Positions 44,200-51,347 of a stretch of DNA of 64,000 nucleotides are shown one piece after another (within the stretch, counting starts at the first letter, position 1; each line of letters starts with the position of its first letter). Position numbers and translations under genes: made by a program. Origin of the DNA: Actinocatenispora thailandica (lineage in GTDB: Bacteria > Actinomycetota > Actinomycetes > Mycobacteriales > Micromonosporaceae); contig NZ_AP023355.1 of assembly GCF_016865425.1 (NCBI RefSeq), positions 4,400,198-4,464,197 on the forward strand. The letters run 5' to 3'. The notes under the pieces were generated by a model. That model had not been told where the DNA came from. It ran no database searches and saw only the letters and a list, made by a program, of their open reading frames with translations.

Positions 44200-44643
44200 T
44201 CAGCCCTCGGCCAGCCGGTCGAGCAGCCGGCCGGCGATCCGCAGCATGGCCCGTTCCTCGGCGGACAGCCGTTCGGTCAGCGCGACGGCGAGCCAGCTGT
44301 CCCGGCGGGACCGGTCCTCGGCGAGCAGCCGGCGGGCCGCCGGGGTCACGTCGAGCAGCTGTCGCCGGCCGTCGTCCGGGTCGGCCCGGCGGGTCAGCAG
44401 TCCCGCGTCGACCAGTTCGCCGACGGTACGGGCCATCGACTGCGGGGTGATCCCCTCGGCGGCGGCGAGGTCGGACATGGTCGCCGGGCCCTCCCGGTCG
44501 AGCCGGCCGAGCACGTTGACCCGGGTCAGGCTCAGCCCGCTCGCCGGCCGCTCGGCCCGCAGCCGGCGCACCAGGCGCATCACCGACAGCCGCAGCTCGT
44601 TCGCGTCGCGGGCCACGCCGGACGTCACCTGCGTTCCGCTCAT
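44200..44643 (-). CDS. MarR family transcriptional regulator
   Basis: This 147-aa MarR regulator has LSLTRVNVLGRLDREGPATMS, the recognition region AAAEGITPQSMARTVGELV, wing LLTRRADPDDGRRQLLDVTPA, and helical ends. It is closely similar in layout to the MarR at 27458-27916. It is the first gene of an operon with the MFS exporter and has two palindromic sites directly in front of its start. Confidence 0.9.
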   Translation of the reverse strand: MSGTQVTSGVARDANELRLSVMRLVRRLRAERPASGLSLTRVNVLGRLDREGPATMSDLAAAEGITPQSMARTVGELVDAGLLTRRADPDDGRRQLLDVTPAARRLLAEDRSRRDSWLAVALTERLSAEERAMLRIAGRLLDRLAEG

Positions 44644-44646
44644 TTC

Positions 44647-44729
44647 TTCAGCTTAGCTGAATACTTTCAGGCCGACTCTCGGCGGGCACATGATGTGATG
44701 CGGAAAACTTGATCAGCTTGGCTGAACAA
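44647..44729 (-). promoter_or_regulatory. Two MarR-type operators upstream of marR-MFS
   Basis: TTCAGCT-T-AGCTGAA (44647-44661) is a perfect 7-1-7 palindrome four bases from the marR start codon. A related imperfect palindrome with TCAGC..GCTGA core spans 44709-44729. The spacing is about six helical turns. Binding at the first would block translation initiation or the promoter. Confidence 0.7.
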
Positions 44730-44757
44730 TCCGAGCGACGACGCCGCGGTACCCCCG

Positions 44758-46038
44758 TCAGAGGGCGACGATGGGGCTGCCGGTGAGCCGGCGGTACCAG
44801 GCGACCGCCGAGGTGTCGGTGAGGCTCGCCACCTGGTCGATCACCACCCGCAGCCGGGACGCGTCGTCCGGCGCGGCCCGCCACCGCGGCGCGAACAGCG
44901 CGTCCAGCGCGTCGGGGGCGCGCGCCACCAACTCGGTGACCAGGTCGTGCAGCAACTCCCGCTGCCGCTGGTACCGGCGGGCCGCGTCCGGCCGGGCCAG
45001 CACGTACCGCCAGGCCATGCCCTTGAGCAGGGCGCACTCCGCACGGGTGCGGCGCGGCACGGCCAGCTCCGCCGCGTACCGGCACAGCGGCGCGGTGCCG
45101 TACCGGGACTGCGTCCGGTCGACGGCGGCGTCGACGAACCGGCCGATCAACGCCGAGGCGGCCCGCTTCAGCGCGACCGTCGCGGCCGGCCCGCCGTCGT
45201 AGCCCGACAGCGGTGCCACCACCGGATCGGTGAGCAGCTCGGCCAGCACCCCGGCCAGGTCGACGGCCGACTCGGTCGAGTACTCCGCCGCGACCAGCTC
45301 GCACAGCGCCGCCCGCTCCTGCGGGTCGGCCAGCAGCTCCGGCCGCAGGTACCCGCCGTGCACGCCGTCCTCGATGTCGTGCACCGAGTACGCGACGTCG
45401 TCGGCCCAGTCCATCACCTGCGCCTCCAGGCACGGCCGACCGTCCGGCGCACCGGCGCGCAGCCAGTCGAACACCGGCCGGTCGTCGGCGTACACCCCGA
45501 ACTTGGGGCCGCCGTCCGGGGCCGCGCCGCGCGGCCACGGGTACTTGCCGGCCGCGTCCAGGGTGGCCCGGGTCAGGTTCAGCCCCACCGAGCCGCCGGC
45601 GCCGTCGACCACCTTCGCCTCCAGCCGGGTCACCACCCGCAACGTCTGCGCGTTGCCCTCGAACCCGCCGCAGCCGCGGGCCAGCTCGTCCAGCGCCGCC
45701 TCGCCGTTGTGCCCGAACGGGGGGTGCCCCAGGTCGTGCGCGAGGCCGGCGGAGTCGACCACGTCGGCGTCGCAGCCGAGCCGCTGCCCCATCTCCCGGG
45801 CGATCTGCGCGACCTCCAGCGAGTGGGTCAGCCGGGTGCGCGGGAAGTCGTCCACCCCGGCCGGCGCCAGCCCGGCCTGGTGCACCTGGGTCTTCGCGGC
45901 CAGCCGGCGAAACGCCGCGCTGTGCAGGATCCGGGCCCGGTCGCGGGCGAACGGGCTGCGGGCCGCGCCGGTGTCCTTCGGCGGCTCGTCCGCATACCGG
46001 GCCGTCGCCGCCGCGTCGTACCCATCGACGTCGGTCAT
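44758..46038 (-). CDS. dgt: Deoxyguanosinetriphosphate triphosphohydrolase-like protein
   Basis: This HD-domain enzyme of 426 aa cleaves dNTPs to the nucleoside and triphosphate. The HD metal site is visible as RTRLTHSLEVAQ (His), GLAHDLGHPPFGHNGE (His-Asp plus the conserved tail) and WADDVAYSVHDIEDG (Asp). The N-terminal DRARILHSAAFRRLAAKTQV is a family hallmark. In many actinomycetes dgt sits close to dnaG; here the two are 17 kb apart. It has its own promoter region shared with no close neighbour. Confidence 0.92.
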   Translation of the reverse strand: MTDVDGYDAAATARYADEPPKDTGAARSPFARDRARILHSAAFRRLAAKTQVHQAGLAPAGVDDFPRTRLTHSLEVAQIAREMGQRLGCDADVVDSAGLAHDLGHPPFGHNGEAALDELARGCGGFEGNAQTLRVVTRLEAKVVDGAGGSVGLNLTRATLDAAGKYPWPRGAAPDGGPKFGVYADDRPVFDWLRAGAPDGRPCLEAQVMDWADDVAYSVHDIEDGVHGGYLRPELLADPQERAALCELVAAEYSTESAVDLAGVLAELLTDPVVAPLSGYDGGPAATVALKRAASALIGRFVDAAVDRTQSRYGTAPLCRYAAELAVPRRTRAECALLKGMAWRYVLARPDAARRYQRQRELLHDLVTELVARAPDALDALFAPRWRAAPDDASRLRVVIDQVASLTDTSAVAWYRRLTGSPIVAL

Positions 46039-46178
46039 GCCGCCAGCCTAGGCCGTGTGGTGGAGACTCCGGCCGAGCGAGGCGAGTCCGGTTGGTTGCG
46101 CGGGCCGGCCGAGGCGGTGCAGGTCCCGGGCGGCACACCGGCTGGCCGGTGCGGTGCCGCGGCCCGTACCGTTCCGGT

Positions 46179-47006
46179 ATGCGGTCGGGCGAGACGGCGC
46201 GGTTCTGGCGGCATCCGGCGCTGCCGGACGTCGACCTGCTCCGGGCCCGCTTCGTCCACCACCGGTACGCCCGGCACAGCCACGACGCCTACGCGATCGC
46301 GCTGGTTCGCGAGGGCGTCGAGCAGTGGTGGTACCGCGGCGACGTGGTACGCGCCGGAGCGGGCGGCATCGGGCTGGTCAATCCGGACACCGTGCACACC
46401 GGCGAACCGGGCGTACCGGAAGGTTGGGCGTACCGGGTGCTCTACCCGTCGGTACCGGTGCTGCGCGGCATCGCCGACGAGCTGGGGCTGCCGCCCGGCA
46501 CGCCGTGGTTCCCCGAGCCGGTGGTGGCGGACCCGCAGCTCGCGGCGCTGCTGCTGGCCGCGCACCGGGCCGCCGAGACGGGCGACGCGCTCGCCGCCTC
46601 CAGCCTCACCCACCGCCTGTTCGGCGGGCTGCTCACCCGGTACGCCGGGCGCCGGCCGGTGCCGCCCGAGTCGCCCCGGCCGGACGTCCGGCTCGCGGTG
46701 CGCGCCCGCGACCTGCTGCTGGACCGGCTGGTGACGCCGCCGAGCCTGGCCGAACTGGCCGCCGAGGTCGGTACCGGGCCGTACGCCCTGGCGCGCAGCT
46801 TCCGGTCGCATTTCGGGCTGCCGCCGCACGCGTTCCTCACCCAGCACCGGGTCGGGGTCGCGCGCCGGCTGCTGGACTCCGGCGGCCGGCCCGCCGACGT
46901 CGCCGCGGCCGTCGGGTTCGTCGACCAGGCGCATCTGAGCCGGCACTTCCGGCGCATCGTCGGGGTGCCGCCCGGCGCGTACGCGCGCCAGCATGCCGCC
47001 CGCTGA
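46179..47006 (+). CDS. AraC family transcriptional regulator
   Basis: This 275-aa regulator has an N-terminal cupin-like sensor domain (HHRYARHSHDAYAIALVREG, GIGLVNPDTVHTGEP) and a C-terminal double helix-turn-helix (LAELAAEVGTGPYALARSF, HFGLPPHAFLTQHRVGVARR, VAAAVGFVDQAHLSRHFRRI). It lies 57 bp upstream of azlC in the same direction, so it probably activates azlCD and may be co-transcribed. The ligand is likely an amino acid, by context only. Confidence 0.88.
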   Translation: MRSGETARFWRHPALPDVDLLRARFVHHRYARHSHDAYAIALVREGVEQWWYRGDVVRAGAGGIGLVNPDTVHTGEPGVPEGWAYRVLYPSVPVLRGIADELGLPPGTPWFPEPVVADPQLAALLLAAHRAAETGDALAASSLTHRLFGGLLTRYAGRRPVPPESPRPDVRLAVRARDLLLDRLVTPPSLAELAAEVGTGPYALARSFRSHFGLPPHAFLTQHRVGVARRLLDSGGRPADVAAAVGFVDQAHLSRHFRRIVGVPPGAYARQHAAR

Positions 47007-47063
47007 TCCCGCCGTGCAGGAACGTACAAGACCCGGGGCGGGACGGGTTCGTAGCGTGGCCAC

Positions 47064-47801
47064 GTGACGGTGTGTGAAAGTGCCACCCGGCCGCGTCGCG
47101 CGGTGCTGCGCGACTCGTTCGGTGTCGGCATCGCGGTGGGTGTGTCCGGGGTGGCGTTCGGCGGTACCGCGGTCGCCGGCGGGCTGAGCGTGGCGCAGGC
47201 CGGCGTGCTGAGCCTGCTCGCGTTCACCGGCGCGTCCCAGTTCGCGCTGGTGGCCGCGGTGGCCGCGGGCGGCAACCCGCTGCCGGGCGCGATCGGTGCG
47301 CTGCTGCTCGGCTCCCGCAACGCGCTGTACGGGCTGCGGGTCGGCCCGCTGCTCGGCCTCACCACGGTCCGGCAGCGACTCGCCGCGGCCCAGTTCGTGA
47401 TCGACGAGACGACCGCGGTGACCCTGGCCCAGCCGGACCGCCGGTCGGCCCGGCTCGGTTTCGGCGCCACCGCGACGACCCTGTTCGTGCTGTGGAACGC
47501 CACCACGCTGGCCGGTGCCGTGGGCGCCACCGCGCTCGGCGACCCGTCCCGGTACGGGCTGGACGTGGCAGGTCCGGCCTGCTTCCTCGCGTTGCTCGCA
47601 CCGCAGCTGCGCGGTGCGCGCGAGCGGTACTGGGTGGCCGGCATCGCGGTGGCGGTCGCGCTGGCGACCAGCCCGGTGCTGCCCTCCGGGGTACCGATCC
47701 TGCTCGCCACCCTCGCGGTACCGCTGGTGCTGCTCGCCGGTCGCCGGCCGGTCCGCGGCACCGGTGCCGGCGCGAACGAGCCCGGGGAGGCGCGGCGATG
47801 A
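47064..47801 (+). CDS. azlC: AzlC family branched-chain amino acid exporter, large subunit
   Basis: This 245-aa membrane protein has AzlC features: DSFGVGIAVGVSGVAFG, LSLLAFTGASQFALVAAVAAGG, LLGSRNALYGLRVGP and FVIDETTAVTLAQ. These are followed by several hydrophobic helices. AzlCD pairs export branched-chain amino acids or analogues. The GTG start was chosen by the domain boundary. The stop overlaps the azlD ATG (ATGA). Confidence 0.9.
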   Translation: MTVCESATRPRRAVLRDSFGVGIAVGVSGVAFGGTAVAGGLSVAQAGVLSLLAFTGASQFALVAAVAAGGNPLPGAIGALLLGSRNALYGLRVGPLLGLTTVRQRLAAAQFVIDETTAVTLAQPDRRSARLGFGATATTLFVLWNATTLAGAVGATALGDPSRYGLDVAGPACFLALLAPQLRGARERYWVAGIAVAVALATSPVLPSGVPILLATLAVPLVLLAGRRPVRGTGAGANEPGEARR

Positions 47802-48124
47802 GTCACGACCTGCTGGTGTGGGTGGCGATCCTGGCCATGGCGGCCGGCTGCTTCGGCTGGAAGATCCTCGGCCTGTCGGTGCCGGCCGGGGTGCTGGAAC
47901 GGCCCTGGGTACGACGGGTCGCGGCGCTGCTGCCGGTGGCGCTGCTCGCCGCGCTGACCGCGGTGCAGACCCTCACCACCGGCAGCGGCCAGCTCACCGT
48001 GGACGCCCGGCTGGCCGGGCTCGCCGCGGCCGGCGTCGCGCTGGTCCTGCGGGCCCCGTTCCTGGTCGTGGTCGGTGTCGCGGTGGCCGCGACCGGACTG
48101 CTGCGGGTGGCCGGGATCGGCTGA
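47798..48124 (+). CDS. azlD: AzlD domain protein, small exporter subunit
   Basis: This 108-aa protein has four predicted membrane helices (VWVAILAMAAGCFGWKILG, VRRVAALLPVALLAALTAVQ, LAGLAAAGVALVLRAP, LVVVGVAVAATGLLR), matching AzlD. It is translationally coupled to azlC by a 4-bp overlap, as the two-subunit exporter requires. Confidence 0.9.
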   Translation: MSHDLLVWVAILAMAAGCFGWKILGLSVPAGVLERPWVRRVAALLPVALLAALTAVQTLTTGSGQLTVDARLAGLAAAGVALVLRAPFLVVVGVAVAATGLLRVAGIG

Positions 48125-48199
48125 CCGGGCGCTCCGGTCACCCCGGTGGGTACCCGTCCGGCCGGCCGTACGGGGGGACTGAACCGGCCGGACGGGTGG

Positions 48200-49381
48200 T
48201 CAGCGGGCGGGCAGGAAGCCCGTCGTCGGTACCGGTGCGGCGGTGAACCTGCCAGCGGCCGGCACCGGCATCCGGCCCGGTCCGGGGCGCACGGCCGGGG
48301 AGACCGGCGGGCCGGCGGTGGCCCGGTGCACCACCGAGGCGACGATGTCCGCCGCCGAGGCGTCGATCCGTTCCGCATCGGCCGCGGTGGATCCGTCGAA
48401 CAGCGTGCTGTGCGGGGCGACCGGAACGCTGCCGCCACCGGCGCCACCCGCCGGGCGTTCCTCGGCCGCGGCCGGCGCCTCGTCGTCCCAGGTGGTCGCC
48501 CGCGTCACCGGGACGCACTGGCGTACCAGGCCGATCGTGGTGCGGCCGACGCCGCACTCGACGTAGTTGCGGACACCGCGGATCGACAGGTCCTGGGCCG
48601 CGGCGAGCAGGTTCACCGGGCACAGGAACTGGTCGACCAGCAGGCCGCCGAGGTCGTCGTTGTCCAGCACGTACCGGCCGAGCAGCGGCGAGTACACCCG
48701 GTGCTGCAGCGGCCCGGGCCGGATGCCGCCCAGCTCGGCCCGGAACGGGTCGACCGCGCGGGCCATCAGCGGGCTGTGGAAGGCGTACGGCGCGGGAAGC
48801 CGGGCGCAGTCCACCTCGACGCCGCGGGCCAGCTCGGACAGCTTGGACAGGGCGAAATCCGAGCCGGACACGACGGTCTGGGTCGGCGTGTTCATCGATG
48901 CGACGGCCAGCGTCGGATCGTCGACCAACCGGATCGCCGCCGCCGTACGGGCGGCGTCGAGACCGAGCGCGACCATCCCGCCGCGCCAGGTTCCGAGCTG
49001 CGCCAGCGCCTCGCTGCGGGCCACCACGATGCGGGTGCCGTCCTTGACCGAGAACCCGCCGGCACAGGTCAGCGCGGCGATCTCGCCGAGGCCGTGGCCC
49101 ATCAGCACCGATCCGGCCGGTACCTCTCCCTCGTTGGCCGCCCAGGTGGCGACGGACGCGGCGAAGATGGCGAGCTGGAGCAGGCCGGGGTCGGCAGCGG
49201 CCAGCTCGTCCGCGGAGTGGCCGGGGTCGTCGGCGAGCAGCGGATCGAGCCGCCCCTCGGCGGCGACGGAGATCCGCTCCAGCGCCCACGCCGCCGCCGC
49301 GGACCGCCGCCGCAGCGCGGCCAGGGCTCCGGGCCGGTACGCGCCCTGGTCTGGGAACAGAATGGCGGTGAGTCCCTGCAC
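48200..49381 (-). CDS. Stand-alone acyltransferase (FabD/PKS-AT fold) lacking the nucleophilic serine
   Basis: The 393-aa protein has the malonyl/acyltransferase fold: N-terminal AILFPDQGAYRPG, MGHGLGEIAAL at 94-104, RIVVARSEALAQ, MNTPTQTVVSG and APYAFHSPLM with the catalytic His202. The GHSxGE serine is replaced by Gly97, so normal acyl transfer is not expected. A Pro/Gly-rich C-terminal extension of about 90 residues follows residue 300. It may be a non-catalytic scaffold, or work by a different route. GTG 49381 with AAAGGAG was chosen. No ketosynthase is nearby. Confidence 0.8.
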   Translation of the reverse strand: MQGLTAILFPDQGAYRPGALAALRRRSAAAAWALERISVAAEGRLDPLLADDPGHSADELAAADPGLLQLAIFAASVATWAANEGEVPAGSVLMGHGLGEIAALTCAGGFSVKDGTRIVVARSEALAQLGTWRGGMVALGLDAARTAAAIRLVDDPTLAVASMNTPTQTVVSGSDFALSKLSELARGVEVDCARLPAPYAFHSPLMARAVDPFRAELGGIRPGPLQHRVYSPLLGRYVLDNDDLGGLLVDQFLCPVNLLAAAQDLSIRGVRNYVECGVGRTTIGLVRQCVPVTRATTWDDEAPAAAEERPAGGAGGGSVPVAPHSTLFDGSTAADAERIDASAADIVASVVHRATAGPPVSPAVRPGPGRMPVPAAGRFTAAPVPTTGFLPAR

Positions 49382-50039
49382 GCGGACTCCTTTCAACGCT
49401 CGACCGGTCCCTGGCCCGGCGCGCGTACGCCACCCGGCACCGCGCCAATGGCCGCGGCAGAGGAGACCGAAGACAATGAGAAGAATGGTCGATGGCCGGC
49501 ACGATCAGGCACCTGTTCGGTCCGATCACCGGCGTATTTTCGGTCCGGCGCCAATTCCCGGACCCTTTTTCCGCTCACCGCGCGGCGGGACCGCCCGGAG
49601 CCGGTACGTCCCGGCCGTGGCGCGTCGTGCCGTGCGGCGCGGTCACCAAGCGAGACGCTGCCGGCACGCCAGCCGCCCCACGCGGCCGATGTCGATGCCG
49701 GTCCGGCCCGCCGCCGTGCCGATCAGGACGATGAACCCGCTCACGAACATGAACACTCCGTAGGCAACTACGAGCAGACGGACCCCACAGAACGTCGTAC
49801 TCGATGAATCAGAGTCACCCGGCACTCCCCCGACCGCCGCAGTGCCCAGAATCTAACCCCAGTACCGCCGGGACCGAAAGCGGGACGAGCCACTTTTGAG
49901 CCCCAGTTGAGCATTACCTCGGGTTACCCGGAAATCACCTGCGAAACCCGACGGTAACGACGATCGATTACCGTTCACCGTTTTCCGGCGCGGCGCCGCC
50001 GGTCGGACCGCCGACGACGCCCGGCGCGACCGGCCGGCA
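49382..50039. other. Largely non-coding stretch upstream of the acyltransferase gene
   Basis: These 658 bp hold the acyltransferase promoter and possibly one small membrane peptide (49643-49825). Local A+T-richer patches (49830-49985) are likely promoter DNA of that small ORF or a remnant. Nothing else is supported. Confidence 0.4.
49643..49825 (-). CDS. Possible small membrane peptide
   Basis: This 60-aa frame contains one convincing hydrophobic helix (VRLLVVAYGVFMFVSGFIVLIG, about residues 15-36) followed by a basic tail. A GGGGGAG run abuts the GTG start rather than being properly spaced, so translation is uncertain. No family is recognised. Confidence 0.3.
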   Translation of the reverse strand: MPGDSDSSSTTFCGVRLLVVAYGVFMFVSGFIVLIGTAAGRTGIDIGRVGRLACRQRLAW

Positions 50040-50852
50040 TCAGGTGGCGCGGCGGGTGGCACGGAGCCAGAAGTGCTGGCGGCGGACCTCCGCCGGGCCT
50101 TCGCTGTCGATGCGGTGCTGCACCGCGCGCAGCCGGTCGGCGTTGCGGGCCGGGTCGAAGCCCGGCACCGCCCACGGCACCTGCCGCAGGTACCAGGCGA
50201 GCGGCGCGACGTCCTGGTAGACGGTGACATCGGTACCGACCCCACCGTCGAGCACGGTGAGCCCGTCCTCGGCGGCCTGGTTCACCGCGTACCGCAGGGT
50301 CCAGTCACCGGTCTCCGGCTCCGGCAGGTCGAGCAGCCGGTGCAGGTCGCTCTCGCCGTACGCGACCTGCTGGGTGAGGAACGTGCCGCCGGGGCGTAGC
50401 ACCCGCGCCACCTCCGACGCCCGGTACGCCTCGTGCCGGTTGATGATCACGTCGACGCTGCGGTCGGCGAGCGGCAGCCGGCCGGACCGGTCCGCCGGGC
50501 CCTGCTCGACGTTGTCCTGCGCGCCGTCCGCGGCCACCACCAGCACACCGTGCCGGGCCAACCGGCGGGCGGCGACCGGCACGTTCGGTGGCCAGCACTC
50601 GATCGCGAGCAGCCGGCGCGGCCGGTGCTCGGCCGTCCGGCCGGACAGCCAGCCGGACAGCCACTCGCCGCCGCCGGTACCGAGGTCGAGCAGCGTGTTC
50701 GTGCCGCTGCCGACCGCCGCGTCGACCAGCCGGCCGTACTCCCAGGGCGGCGGGGTGGTGCTCATCCGGCTGGCGAACCGGTCGAAGTCCCAGCCGGCGG
50801 TGTCGGCGGCGAGCCCCTCGGCGATGTACGTGTCGGCCATGTCGATGCTCAT
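50040..50852 (-). CDS. Class I SAM-dependent methyltransferase
   Basis: This 270-aa protein has motif I NTLLDLGTGGGEWLSG at about residues 52-66, motif II LLAIECWPPNVPVA, VVAADGAQ, the motif IV-like SVDVIINRHEAYRASEVARV and LRPGGTFLTQQV. It resembles small-molecule methyltransferases; the substrate is unknown. It ends seven bases from the start of nothing coding and follows a VOC gene that overlaps its direction, so the two may share a transcript. Confidence 0.83.
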   Translation of the reverse strand: MSIDMADTYIAEGLAADTAGWDFDRFASRMSTTPPPWEYGRLVDAAVGSGTNTLLDLGTGGGEWLSGWLSGRTAEHRPRRLLAIECWPPNVPVAARRLARHGVLVVAADGAQDNVEQGPADRSGRLPLADRSVDVIINRHEAYRASEVARVLRPGGTFLTQQVAYGESDLHRLLDLPEPETGDWTLRYAVNQAAEDGLTVLDGGVGTDVTVYQDVAPLAWYLRQVPWAVPGFDPARNADRLRAVQHRIDSEGPAEVRRQHFWLRATRRAT

Positions 50853-50859
50853 CGTCGCC

Positions 50860-51210
50860 TCATCCCGCCGACAGCACGCAGAACTCGTTGCCCTCCGGGT
50901 CGGCGAGCGTCACCCACGGTGCGCGCGCCGGTTGGCCGACGTCCACCCGGCGCGCGCCGCGGTCGACCAGCCGTTCCACCTCTGCGGCCTGGTCGTCCGG
51001 GCGCAGGTCGAGGTGCAACCGGTTCTTCACCAGCTTGGGGTCGGGCACCGGGACGAAGGTCAGGCACGGGTACACGTCCGGGCCGGGACCGATGTCGATC
51101 TCGTCGCGGTCCTCGTACACGATCGTGTAGTCGAGGGTCTCCGCCCACCACCGCGCGAGCCGCGCCGGGTCGGCAGAGTCGACCACGATCTGCTCCCACC
51201 TGCTCGACAT
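50860..51210 (-). CDS. VOC family protein (glyoxalase/bleomycin-resistance fold)
   Basis: This 116-aa protein has two beta-alpha-beta-beta-beta modules: WEQIVVDSADPARLARWWAETL, LTFVPVPDPKLVKNRLHLDL, and WVTLADPEGNEFCVL. The LHLDL and DPEGNEFCVL segments are typical of the actinobacterial glyoxalase-like group. The function (metal-dependent isomerase or ligand binding) is unknown. It precedes the methyltransferase gene by 7 bp. Confidence 0.85.
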   Translation of the reverse strand: MSSRWEQIVVDSADPARLARWWAETLDYTIVYEDRDEIDIGPGPDVYPCLTFVPVPDPKLVKNRLHLDLRPDDQAAEVERLVDRGARRVDVGQPARAPWVTLADPEGNEFCVLSAG

Positions 51211-51347
51211 AACGCCTCATTCTGCCGCCTGACCGGCAGTCCCGCTCGTTTTGCGGGTGCGTCGAACAGGCGACGGGCCGGGCGCCGCGATCGGCGCCCG
51301 GTTCGTCGCGAGGTGTCGGTGTCCCTGTCGGCGGACTCCGGAGCGGG

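Noticed and set aside
48200-49381. A polyketide synthase gene cluster around the acyltransferase
   Set aside because: No ketosynthase, carrier protein or thioesterase is nearby; flanking genes are azlCD and a methyltransferase separated by a long gap.
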